Shown here piece by piece: positions 36,587 through 45,015 of a DNA stretch of 64,000 nt (position 1 is the first letter of the stretch; every line of letters starts with the position of its first letter). The DNA is from Bacteroidaceae bacterium. Lineage in GTDB: Bacteria > Bacteroidota > Bacteroidia > Bacteroidales > Bacteroidaceae. The notes under the pieces were generated by a model. That model searched no databases. It saw nothing but the letters and a program-made list of their open reading frames with translations, and was not told the DNA's origin. The translations under genes were made by a program, and so were the position numbers. The DNA is taken from contig JAFYOS010000018.1 in NCBI GenBank assembly GCA_017560125.1, forward strand, positions 329,545 to 393,544. The letters are read 5' to 3'.

Positions 36587-37660
36587 ATGAATACAATAGG
36601 AACACAGGTGCGACTCACTACATTTGGTGAGTCGCACGGCGTTGCTATAGGTGGTGTCCTCGACGGCTTCCCCGCGGGGATTGTGGTTGATGAGGATTTT
36701 GTGCGTAGCGAAATGCGTCGTCGTCGTCCCGGACAGAGCGCTGTGACAACAGCACGCAACGAGGCCGACGAGGTGCAGTTCCTCTCGGGCATATTCGAAG
36801 GTCGCACCACCGGTACGCCTATAGGCTTCGTGATATACAATACCAATAACCGTAGCAACGACTACGACAATCTGCGCGACGCGTTTCGTCCGTCGCATGC
36901 CGACTACACTTATTCGGTGAAGTATGGCGTGCGCGATCATCGTGGCGGTGGACGCTCGTCGGCGCGCGAAACGGCTGTCCGCGTGTGTGCAGGTGCGCTG
37001 GCCAAGCTCGCACTCAACCAGTTGGGTATCAGTGTGCAAGCCTACACCTCTCAGGTGGGCGATATTGCGCTCGATAAGGGCTACGAGGCTTACGACCTCT
37101 CTCAGGTCGAGAGCAACGTGGTGCGTTGTCCCGATGCCGAGAAGGCTGCTGCTATGGAGCAGCTCATTCTCGATGTGAAACGCGCCGGCGATACAATAGG
37201 TGGAGTGGTGACCTGTGTGGCCAAGGGTGTCCCTGCCGGCATTGGCGCTCCGCTCTACAACAAGCTCTCGTCGTCGTTGGCCCATGCCATGCTCACCATC
37301 AACGCCGCCAAAGGATTCGATTATGGCGACGGATTTGCGTCGGTGACAGGTCGCGGTTCGCAGCAGAACGATATATTCTACAACGACAACGGTTCTATAA
37401 ACACCCGCACCAACCACAGTGGCGGCATTCAGGGCGGAATATCCAATGGACAGGATATCTATTTCCGAGTGGCATTCAAGCCGGTGGCTACCATCCTGTG
37501 CGAACAGCCTACGGTGGGTGTCGATGGAGAGGATACAACCATTTCGGCGCGCGGACGCCACGATCCCTGCGTGGTACCACGCGCGGTGCCTGTTGTGGAG
37601 GCTATGGCGGCATTGACCATTCTCGACCACTATCTGTTGTCGCGCTGCACAAGGCTTTGA
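36587..37660 (+). CDS. aroC: chorismate synthase
   Basis: The enzyme converts 5-enolpyruvylshikimate-3-phosphate to chorismate, with reduced FMN as catalyst, at the end of the shikimate pathway. The 357-residue protein has [17 protein letters not shown] at the N-terminus, [17 protein letters not shown] with [13 protein letters not shown], the [10 protein letters not shown] block and [13 protein letters not shown], and [17 protein letters not shown] near the end. Codon use is ordinary. It ends the plus-strand run that starts at etfB, or a separate slyD-aroC unit, and a terminator-like hairpin follows at 37729. Confidence 0.98.
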   Translation: MNTIGTQVRLTTFGESHGVAIGGVLDGFPAGIVVDEDFVRSEMRRRRPGQSAVTTARNEADEVQFLSGIFEGRTTGTPIGFVIYNTNNRSNDYDNLRDAFRPSHADYTYSVKYGVRDHRGGGRSSARETAVRVCAGALAKLALNQLGISVQAYTSQVGDIALDKGYEAYDLSQVESNVVRCPDAEKAAAMEQLILDVKRAGDTIGGVVTCVAKGVPAGIGAPLYNKLSSSLAHAMLTINAAKGFDYGDGFASVTGRGSQQNDIFYNDNGSINTRTNHSGGIQGGISNGQDIYFRVAFKPVATILCEQPTVGVDGEDTTISARGRHDPCVVPRAVPVVEAMAALTILDHYLLSRCTRL

Positions 37661-37728
37661 TTTTTGTGTTTATTCACCGTGGCGGCGCTCTAATTAACCA
37701 TTGCGGTGAGTATAAATTTTATAAAAGA

Positions 37729-37770
37729 GTTGCAATATTTAAAATAATATTGCAACTTTGTTTTTTCTTA
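37729..37770 (+). terminator. AT-rich hairpin terminator after aroC
   Basis: An 11-bp perfect inverted repeat, GTTGCAATATT (37729-37739) with AATATTGCAAC (37746-37756), has a 6-nt loop and a T-rich tract after it. It lies 68 nt after aroC and 129 nt before the DUF6057 gene. An operator role is an alternative. Confidence 0.6.
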
Positions 37771-37885
37771 TAGAAACCCTTGCGCGGGGCTTTCCCGATG
37801 CTCGGATGGCGGTGTATGGCCTGTGTGTGGCAGCGTCTTCGGGTGGTTGGCAATATTTTTGAATGATAAGAAATAAATATTCAAT

Positions 37886-39790
37886 ATGAAAGAAAATGGT
37901 GTATCCACAATGGTCGAGGATGAAATCGAGGTAAAGGAAAAAAAGAAATTTTGTTTGAATTTTTCCGAGCGTTTCATTCAGCGAACCATTCTTTTCCTTT
38001 TTGTGGCGCTGTGGGCGGTTCTCGTCCTGTTCGAGTATTCGCAGTTGTATCGCATACAGAACCTGTCGCTCTTTTTGCAGACTGAGCTCTTCTTCGAAGA
38101 GGCTATGCGAGCCCCTGCCGGATTGCTCTCCTATGCGGGCGCCTTCCTTATGCAGTTCTTCTACTACCCGGCATTGGGTGCGGCTATATATGTAGCTCTG
38201 CTCTATGCGGCCTATCTGCTTGTGAGAAAAGTATTTGATATCCCGCGTCGATGGGCGCTTGTAGCGCTCGTGCCGTTGGTGTTTGTCGTTGCCACAAACA
38301 GTCAGATGGGCTATTGGATTTACTACATTAAGATCCAGGGCTTCTACTATGTGCTTCTGCTGGGCGTCATAGTCATGCTGCTTGCCATGTGGGCGTGCAA
38401 AAAACTTCCCATGTGGGCGAAATTTGTTTTCGTGGCGTTGTGGGCGGCAAGTTACCCGCTTTTCGGCGTCTTCTCGCTTGCAGGAGCTGTCTTTATGGCG
38501 GTGAGCTCGTTCCGCGTTTCCAAGGGTAGGGTAGCGCCTTCGTTGCTGTTGCTCTTTGCAGTGGCGCTCGTTGCGGCTGTGCCTGCTCTCTATTTCTATT
38601 GCTACACAAGTACTTCGCTGCCCCTGATGTATCTTGCGGCGGTGCCCGGCTATCAGTGGTCGCTCTTCGGCGACGGATGGTTTGCGAGCGTCGTATGGCC
38701 CATGTGGCTGCCCTACGTTTTCCTGTTTGTTGCCTTCCTGCTCATGTCGGCCCTCTATGGCAAGAGCGCGCGTGGCCTTCTCGAGGCGCGTTATTCGTGG
38801 GTGCAGGTGGCGTTGATGCTCTTTGTAGTGGGCTTCTCGTGGCTCTATTGGTTCACCGACGAAAATTTCCATGTCGAGAATGCTCAGGATCGTGCCCTGT
38901 GGAACGAGGACTGGCAGCGTGTAGTGGAGCTCGGCAAGGTCGATGGAACCCCCACTCGTCTTATTGTTATGAATAGAAATATAGCCCTTCTGCGTCTTGG
39001 ACGCGCCGGCGAGGATATGTTTGCCTTGCCCGATGGCTCGGCTACCATGAATTCGCCTGTGAGCGTGCGTCTTACGCAGACCGGTGGTAAGATGGCCTAC
39101 TATCAGTATGGTCGTTTCAGCTTCTGCTATCGTTGGTGTATAGAGGATGCCGTGGAGTATGGCTGGAAGGTGGAGTACCTGAAGCATGCCGTGCGTTCGA
39201 TGATGGCTGTGGGTGAATACAAGCTCGCTAGCCGATATATTAACATCCTCAAAAAGACCATGTTCCATCGTTCGTGGGCCGAGGAGTGCGAGGCGCTGAT
39301 AAGCAAGCCCCAAAGCATTGAGCGTCGTCCCGAATTTGTGGTTCCGCGCCAGTTGTTCAGCTACAAAAACACGCTCGATGTCGATGATTCATACGTTGAG
39401 GCCTACCTTATAAACGCGATGACCTCGACGCTCTTTGTGAACCCCGGCCCCCTTTGCACCGAGGCTTCGCTGATGCATGCCCTCATTCGCAAGGATACCC
39501 AGCTCTTCTGGAATACGCTCATTCCCTACCTTAATACCCATAAAACCTTCCGCATACCCACTCACTATCAGGAGGCTATCATGCTCTATGGCAATATCGA
39601 CCGTCGCGCCGATATCTCCAAGTTCAAGTTCGATGCAAGCATTCAGCAACGCTTCCGCGAGTTCATGAAGCTCACATCCAAGTACAAGGGTATGACCGAG
39701 GAGCAGATGGCGCCCTATTTCAAGGAGGCTGGTTTTGGTGACACCTATTGGTATTTCTATTTCTTTGTTCGTGATATTAAAAGTAACTAA
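37886..39790 (+). CDS. DUF6057-like multi-pass membrane protein
   Basis: The 634-residue protein has about ten hydrophobic segments between residues 30 and 330 (for example TILFLFVALWAVLVLFEY, YVLLLGVIVMLLAMWA, VALMLFVVGFSWLYWF). A soluble, helical, TPR-like C-terminal half of about 300 residues follows. I know of no established function for this Bacteroidales family. Its stop overlaps the first base of the PD40 lipoprotein gene (TAATG), so the two are translationally coupled and probably work together in the envelope. The in-frame ATG at 37910 (residue 9) is an alternative start. Confidence 0.8.
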   Translation: MKENGVSTMVEDEIEVKEKKKFCLNFSERFIQRTILFLFVALWAVLVLFEYSQLYRIQNLSLFLQTELFFEEAMRAPAGLLSYAGAFLMQFFYYPALGAAIYVALLYAAYLLVRKVFDIPRRWALVALVPLVFVVATNSQMGYWIYYIKIQGFYYVLLLGVIVMLLAMWACKKLPMWAKFVFVALWAASYPLFGVFSLAGAVFMAVSSFRVSKGRVAPSLLLLFAVALVAAVPALYFYCYTSTSLPLMYLAAVPGYQWSLFGDGWFASVVWPMWLPYVFLFVAFLLMSALYGKSARGLLEARYSWVQVALMLFVVGFSWLYWFTDENFHVENAQDRALWNEDWQRVVELGKVDGTPTRLIVMNRNIALLRLGRAGEDMFALPDGSATMNSPVSVRLTQTGGKMAYYQYGRFSFCYRWCIEDAVEYGWKVEYLKHAVRSMMAVGEYKLASRYINILKKTMFHRSWAEECEALISKPQSIERRPEFVVPRQLFSYKNTLDVDDSYVEAYLINAMTSTLFVNPGPLCTEASLMHALIRKDTQLFWNTLIPYLNTHKTFRIPTHYQEAIMLYGNIDRRADISKFKFDASIQQRFREFMKLTSKYKGMTEEQMAPYFKEAGFGDTYWYFYFFVRDIKSN

Positions 39791-41307
39791 TGATTATGAA
39801 AAATATAACAGTGCTGATGCTTGCTTTGGCATCGCTTTTCGGAGTGGCGTCGTGCACCCCCTCGGTGCCCGACAACCCCTTGGCTACCAAGAAGTCGCCG
39901 CTTATTTACCCCGACTACAAGGATGTTACCGTCCCCTGTAATATAGCTCCGCTCACCTTCGAACTGAGAGAGGCTGGTGCCACCTCGTTTGTGACACGTT
40001 TGTCGGTGAATGACAAAGAGATAGTGCTCTCGGGTAGCGATGTTGTGCCCTCTATTAAGGATTGGCGCAACCTTACCGCGGGCTTCACAAAGCCTGGTAA
40101 GATAGCGGTCGAGGTCTTCTTCCAGAAGGGTGGCAAATGGTATGCCGATAAACCCTTCAATATCAACGTGTCGCCCGATTCCATCGACCCCTATCTTTCA
40201 TATCGTCTGATACCACCTTCGTACGTGGCCTACGAGAAACTAGAGATTATGCAGCGCGACCTCAGCAGCTTCGACGAGGAGGTAATCTTCAGTAATATGC
40301 TGCTCGCCACCGAGCAGAGCGGTCAGTGCATCAACTGCCACGCTTACAAGAACTTCAAGACCGATAACATGCAGTTCCACGCCCGTCAGTATCTTGGTGG
40401 TACGCTCTTTGTACACAACGGTGAAATGCGCAAGATTGACCTCAAGACCGACTCGACGCTGTCGGCCGGTGTATATCCCGCCTTCAACCCCAAATACGAC
40501 GTGGTGGCCTATTCTGTGAACCACACGGGACAGGTGTTCCACACCGCTCATGCCGATAAGGTAGAGGTGCAGGACGTAGAGAGCGATATTATCCTCTACA
40601 ACCCTGCAAACAACACCGTTTCGCACGTGTCGAGGGGCAAGAACGACCTCGAGGTATTCCCCTGGTGGTCGGCCGATGGTCGCACCCTTTACTACTGCTC
40701 GGCGCACTTCGAAGTGACCGATACATCGAGAACTTACAGCCAGAACGAAATCGCTCGTTACAAGGAGATTAAGTACGATATCCTCAGTCGTTCGTGGAAC
40801 CCCGAAACCTTCGAATTCGGCGAGCCCGATACGGTTTATGCCGCTTCGCGCATGGGCAAGAGTGCCACTCTGCCGCGCGTGTCGCCCGATGGCCGCTACA
40901 TGCTTTTTGCGCTCGGCGAGTATGGCTGTTTTCACGTATGGCACAGCGACGCCGACATATATATGCTCGACCTCACCACAGGTCGCTGTCGCGAGCTCAA
41001 ACGCAGTAATTCGGCGTTGGCCGAGAGCTATCCTTCGTGGAGCAGCAACGGCAAGTGGATAATGTTCTCATCGCGCCGCGACGACACCAATTATACACGT
41101 GTGTATATAGCCCATGTGGAGCCCGGCTGCAAGACCGCCAAGGCCTTCCTGTTGCCCCAGAAGTCGCCTTCGTTCTACCCCCTGTTCGACAAGTCGTTCA
41201 ACCGTCCCGAATTCATGGTTGAACCCGTTCAGTTCACTCCCTACGAGGCAGCCGATGTGCTTGCCGGCGATCCCCAAAAGGCGACCTACTCCGACAATTG
41301 CAAATAG
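39790..41307 (+). CDS. PD40/TolB-like beta-propeller lipoprotein with a CXXCH motif
   Basis: The 505-residue protein has lipobox VASC (Cys about residue 22), an N-terminal beta domain, and a C-terminal propeller with WD40-like blocks such as PWWSADGRTLYYCSAH, LPRVSPDGRYMLFALG and YPSWSSNGKWIMFSSRR. Between them, QCINCHAYKN gives a single c-type haem-binding motif (Cys180, Cys183, His184). Whether haem is attached is unknown; one CXXCH is not proof. Some relatives are labelled as cytochrome-c related on this basis. It overlaps the upstream DUF6057 gene by one base and a strong terminator follows. Confidence 0.82.
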   Translation: MIMKNITVLMLALASLFGVASCTPSVPDNPLATKKSPLIYPDYKDVTVPCNIAPLTFELREAGATSFVTRLSVNDKEIVLSGSDVVPSIKDWRNLTAGFTKPGKIAVEVFFQKGGKWYADKPFNINVSPDSIDPYLSYRLIPPSYVAYEKLEIMQRDLSSFDEEVIFSNMLLATEQSGQCINCHAYKNFKTDNMQFHARQYLGGTLFVHNGEMRKIDLKTDSTLSAGVYPAFNPKYDVVAYSVNHTGQVFHTAHADKVEVQDVESDIILYNPANNTVSHVSRGKNDLEVFPWWSADGRTLYYCSAHFEVTDTSRTYSQNEIARYKEIKYDILSRSWNPETFEFGEPDTVYAASRMGKSATLPRVSPDGRYMLFALGEYGCFHVWHSDADIYMLDLTTGRCRELKRSNSALAESYPSWSSNGKWIMFSSRRDDTNYTRVYIAHVEPGCKTAKAFLLPQKSPSFYPLFDKSFNRPEFMVEPVQFTPYEAADVLAGDPQKATYSDNCK

Positions 41308-41385
41308 GCTGAAATGTGTCTTTTGTAATTTTTTAACTATTTTTACAATTATTTTTGCGTTCAATTTTTCGCAAAAAATAGCTGA

Positions 41386-41431
41386 AAAGCCCGCCCGATT
41401 GACTCGAAAACAGAGTCGGGCGGGCTTTTTA
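41386..41431 (+). terminator. terminator of the DUF6057-PD40 unit
   Basis: The left arm AAGCCCGCCC plus GACTC pairs with the right arm GAGTC plus GGGCGGGCTT. There is a 4-nt bulge, a 7-nt loop and a final T-run. Confidence 0.92.
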
Positions 41432-41605
41432 ATTGTTAAAAATGATTAGAAAATTAACAATTAAATGTTAAAATTAGGAAAGAAACGAACGCTCTCTTTT
41501 TAACGGAAAATCGCACTTTGTTTGCCGATTTTGATACACATTTTGTAGAAATTCCCCATATATAGGTAAAAATAAAGACCGAATAGTGAAAAATATTCGA
41601 ATTTA

Positions 41606-41636
41606 TTAGAACATTTGTAGAAAAGAGTTATATTTG
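41606..41636 (+). promoter_or_regulatory. promoter of the fasciclin-SusCD operon
   Basis: TTAG (41606-41609, one mismatch to TTTG), a 19-nt spacer and a perfect -7 box TATATTTG (41629-41636). Transcription should begin near 41643, inside the repeat at 41642-41667. It is the only perfect -7 box I noticed ahead of the eight-gene run. Confidence 0.7.
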
Positions 41637-41641
41637 CACGT

Positions 41642-41667
41642 TACATAGTCTATACTACATAGTATAG
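41642..41667 (+). repeat. palindrome with overlapping direct repeats at the operon's transcription start
   Basis: CTATACT (41650-41656) and AGTATAG (41661-41667) form a perfect 7-bp inverted repeat around ACAT. TACATAGT occurs twice, at 41642-41649 and 41656-41663, with a 14-bp period. The position just after the -7 box would suit an operator or a 5'-end mRNA hairpin. Confidence 0.6.
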
Positions 41668-41719
41668 GTGTCTGAAAACGCAATTAGAAAAATTTTAATT
41701 ATTTATAAAATTTATATTT

Positions 41720-44700
41720 ATGTTTAAACACTGCTTAAGTAAATTTAGCTGCGCACTTATCGCAATGTGTGCGCTTGTTACAGGCGGCTTGTTCCAGTCT
41801 TGTACAGACGAGTTCGACGAGTACAAGTACGACGACAGTGAGCCGTCTTGGCTGGGTTCCAGTATCTACGACTTCTTGAATGACGAGGCTGGTGACCGTA
41901 CCTATCAGAACTATGTACGTATCATTGAGGACTTGGGCCTCAAGGAGGTTCTCTCACGTACAGGTAGTAAAACTCTCTTCATTGCCGATGATGCGGCATT
42001 CGACAGATTCTACGCGAATAACAATTGGGGTGTAGAGTCTTACGCAGATCTTTCTCTTGCACAGAAGAAGATTATTCTTTACAATGCAATGCTTGACAAC
42101 GCTTATCTTCTCGATATGCTTTCAAGCCGCGAGGGTGATCCTCCCGTAGAGGGTAGCTGCTTGCGTCGTACAACATCAGCTTCAAGCATGGACACCGTTC
42201 CCTACTTCACTGATGATGCTACAACAGCAGTAGGTTTCCGCCTTCCCCAGAACAACAAGTATTTCGACCGCTACCGTGCAGCCAACGAGGGTAAAGGTAT
42301 GCGTATCATGTCGGGTGCTTCTGACCCCATGATGGTACACTTCCTCCACGAGTACCTCACAACCAACAGCGTGCTCGACTCGGACTTCGACATCTTCTTC
42401 AACCACAAGAAGAGCCGTACAGGTACAGAGGCGTTCCTCTATGGTAACAAGATTCTCGCAAGCGGCATCGATTACGGTAACTTTACAGACGATACATTGA
42501 CTATCACATGTAAGAACGGTTACATCTACCGCATGGACAGCGTGCTCGTTCCTCCTTCGGATATGGCACAGGAGCTTCGCAAAAACCCCAAAACACAGCT
42601 CTTTAGCCGCATGCTCGACCGTTTCGCATACCCCGTTTACGACGCAGCAGTATCAGCTGAGTACAACCGTATCTATCACTACGGCGACGCTGAGAACGAG
42701 GAGCGTATATATAAGATGAAGTACTCTATCAAGGACGCATCTACATTTAAAGATGACGACGACAAGGATCAGAGCTTCAACAACATCGAGCTTCCCTTCG
42801 ATCCCGGTTTCACACAGATTGCCGGTTCAAGCGCCAAGGAGGCCGATATGGCTGCTATGCTCGTTCCCATGGACGAGATGGTATTCCGTTTCTTCGCTCC
42901 CATCTCTAAGCAGGATGTTAACTACGCTGACCTCACAGCTCAGCAGAAAGAGGTTTACGGTGTAGGTGCTGCTATCGTAGAGCGTTACGCTAATCCCGAG
43001 GACTTCGATGCAATCAACATCAACGACTACATGTCAATTGCTCCCTGTCTCGATTCAATCCCCTTGGATATCGTACAGGCGTTCCTTGCCAACCTCATGA
43101 AGGGTTCATTCGTTTCTAACGTTCCCAGCAAGTTCGACAAGGTAACAAACGACGCTCGTGACCCCATGGGCATCACACCTGCCGACGTTGAGGAGTGCGT
43201 ACTCGCAAACAACGGTGTTATATATATATTAAATAATGTATTCGGTCCTGCAAAATATCAGGCGGTTATGACACCTCCCCTTATCATGCAGAACATGCGT
43301 ATCATGAACCGCGTCATCAACGACCTCGATTATGATTCATACCTCTTGGCTATGGACTCATACTTCAGCTTCCTCGTACCCGATGACGAATACTTCGTTT
43401 ACTTCGATCCCTCTTCATTGCAGAGCGGTACACCCCTCGCATGGAAGTTCAAGTATGGCCGCAAGAAAGCTAGCGACAAGTCAGACGGTGTATGGGCAGA
43501 CAAATTTGCGTTCGATCCCACTACATACGAGATTCTCGACTCAATAGGCACAGAGGCCTTGACAACAAAGCTTTCAGAGTCTAGCGCAATGGGTAACCGT
43601 TTGCACGACCTCATGGAGTACCTCATCATCGTTGACTCAATCGAGTCAGGTAACCAGTACTACCTCACAAAGGGTTACGGTACAGTAAAATGTAAGGTTA
43701 CATCACGCGACGAGCAGGGCGTTAAGTTCTATGGTGGTGAGCAGATTGAGAACGGTTCAGAGATCGCCGTTAAACAGCGCTTCCCCGAGAAGAACGGTAT
43801 CACATACTGTACCTACTCAGAGGATCCCACAAAACCCTCAGGTGTTGTATCACCTCCCACAAAATCGGTTAACTACCTCATGAACGCGAAGAGCGCCGAG
43901 GGTGGTCCCTTCAGCTCATTCTTCGAGCTCTGTAACGGTCCCGAGGATTGGGATGGTTTCCTCAAGGCTACATTCCCCTTGGTAACAGACCTCACCAAGC
44001 TTTCAACCGACTCACTCAAGAAGTACTCAATCTTCTTCAAGGGTACATCTAAGACAGAGGTTCCCGCCGACTACGCAGTACCTTTCTTCAGCACATACCA
44101 CTACTCGGTATATGTACCCACAAACGACGCTATCCAGGCAGCATACAACCTTGGTCTTCCCACATGGGAGCAGGTAGAGGCTGAACTCGCCGAGGGTAAC
44201 GTAGGTCGTGTAGCTTCAGCGCTCCGTCTTATCAACAAGTTCGTTCGTTACCACTTCCAGGATAACGCCGTTTACGTTGACAACATGCCCTTCTCAGTTC
44301 TTTCAGCAGGTGTTAAGTACGACACAGTACGCTACGAGACAGCAGCTATCGACGATGCAACTGGCCGATTCTTCGAGACAATTATCAAGACACGCCCCAA
44401 CCCCACAACAGGCAAGGCAACAATCTCTGTTAAGGACAACATGGGCAACATCGCATACGTAATGAACGAAGATGGCAAGGAGGGTGACACATGGAACGTT
44501 CTTGCACGTGACCTTCTCCTCAAGGGTGCAAGCCCCGATAAGGCTACAGGTATCTCAACATCATCATTTGCCGTTATTCACCAGATTGATAAGGCTCTCT
44601 ACAACTCAGGCGTAATCGGTTACGATGGTCGTTTCCGTCGTTTCGCTACCGATGGTGAGCTCGTAGAAGAGATTGAGGTTGGTGCCGAGAAAACAAAATA

Positions 44701-44998
44701 CCTCATTGGTTACCGCAACAGCATGTTGTTCGAAACCGCAGAGGGTGAGGTTTACCAGAAGACTGGTTACATCATGAAGGCTAAAAACGAATCTGAGTGG
44801 ACACCCATGTCACGCGAGGATTATGTAATGCGTGCCGACACAGCTAAGATTCTTATCACAGAAGATGGTTACCTCATCAACGAAGAGGGTAACTTCATCA
44901 ACTGGGACGGTGTAGCTCTCGGTCTCGATTCACTCGGAAACGTAATGTTCCCCGACTCAATTGTTACCGTAAGCCCCGAAGGTCTTCCTATTAAATAA
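41720..44998 (+). CDS. large multi-domain fasciclin-like lipoprotein, first gene of the SusCD operon
   Basis: The 1092-residue lipoprotein has lipobox LFQSC (Cys about residue 28) and then CTDEFDEYKYDD. It holds several FAS1-like modules: the first from about residue 48 (SIYDFLNDEAGDRTYQNYV, TLFIADDAAFDRFY), others recognisable by ANNGVIYILNNVFGP, YFSFLVPDDEYF, YSVYVPTNDAIQAAY and FAVIHQIDKALYNSGV. No enzyme motif is seen. Its place ahead of SusC/SusD (17-nt gap) and its lipidation suggest a surface-exposed binding or adhesion protein, by analogy with SusE/SusF-type proteins. Codon use is strongly biased (GGT, CGT, TCA), like rpoC. Family membership of the later modules is by pattern only. 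Confidence 0.82.
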   Translation: MFKHCLSKFSCALIAMCALVTGGLFQSCTDEFDEYKYDDSEPSWLGSSIYDFLNDEAGDRTYQNYVRIIEDLGLKEVLSRTGSKTLFIADDAAFDRFYANNNWGVESYADLSLAQKKIILYNAMLDNAYLLDMLSSREGDPPVEGSCLRRTTSASSMDTVPYFTDDATTAVGFRLPQNNKYFDRYRAANEGKGMRIMSGASDPMMVHFLHEYLTTNSVLDSDFDIFFNHKKSRTGTEAFLYGNKILASGIDYGNFTDDTLTITCKNGYIYRMDSVLVPPSDMAQELRKNPKTQLFSRMLDRFAYPVYDAAVSAEYNRIYHYGDAENEERIYKMKYSIKDASTFKDDDDKDQSFNNIELPFDPGFTQIAGSSAKEADMAAMLVPMDEMVFRFFAPISKQDVNYADLTAQQKEVYGVGAAIVERYANPEDFDAININDYMSIAPCLDSIPLDIVQAFLANLMKGSFVSNVPSKFDKVTNDARDPMGITPADVEECVLANNGVIYILNNVFGPAKYQAVMTPPLIMQNMRIMNRVINDLDYDSYLLAMDSYFSFLVPDDEYFVYFDPSSLQSGTPLAWKFKYGRKKASDKSDGVWADKFAFDPTTYEILDSIGTEALTTKLSESSAMGNRLHDLMEYLIIVDSIESGNQYYLTKGYGTVKCKVTSRDEQGVKFYGGEQIENGSEIAVKQRFPEKNGITYCTYSEDPTKPSGVVSPPTKSVNYLMNAKSAEGGPFSSFFELCNGPEDWDGFLKATFPLVTDLTKLSTDSLKKYSIFFKGTSKTEVPADYAVPFFSTYHYSVYVPTNDAIQAAYNLGLPTWEQVEAELAEGNVGRVASALRLINKFVRYHFQDNAVYVDNMPFSVLSAGVKYDTVRYETAAIDDATGRFFETIIKTRPNPTTGKATISVKDNMGNIAYVMNEDGKEGDTWNVLARDLLLKGASPDKATGISTSSFAVIHQIDKALYNSGVIGYDGRFRRFATDGELVEEIEVGAEKTKYLIGYRNSMLFETAEGEVYQKTGYIMKAKNESEWTPMSREDYVMRADTAKILITEDGYLINEEGNFINWDGVALGLDSLGNVMFPDSIVTVSPEGLPIK

Positions 44999-45015
44999 GT
45001 AAAGAGATAACCGCT

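Larger units (their letters stand above)
41308..41719. other. 412-bp AT-rich gap in front of the fasciclin-SusCD operon
   Basis: There is no gene here. It contains the terminator of the PD40 unit (41386-41431), an AT-rich stretch of about 170 bp without obvious motifs, a promoter (41606-41636), and a palindrome with overlapping direct repeats in the predicted leader (41642-41667). The leader to ATG 41720 is about 77 nt. Confidence 0.7.

Noticed and set aside
36473-37630. Long minus-strand ORF (385 codons) opposite slyD and aroC
   Set aside because: Antisense shadow of aroC; composition is His/Ala/Arg-rich without any domain, while the plus strand is an unmistakable chorismate synthase.
37739-39313. 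Minus-strand ORF of 524 codons opposite the DUF6057 gene
   Set aside because: Shadow created by codon bias; the sequence is His/Arg/Gln-rich and shows no family pattern. The plus-strand protein has clear membrane segments.
41642-41667. Attachment site or insertion-sequence end
   Set aside because: There is no transposase or integrase near it and no partner copy at the far end of the operon; an operator or mRNA hairpin fits better.
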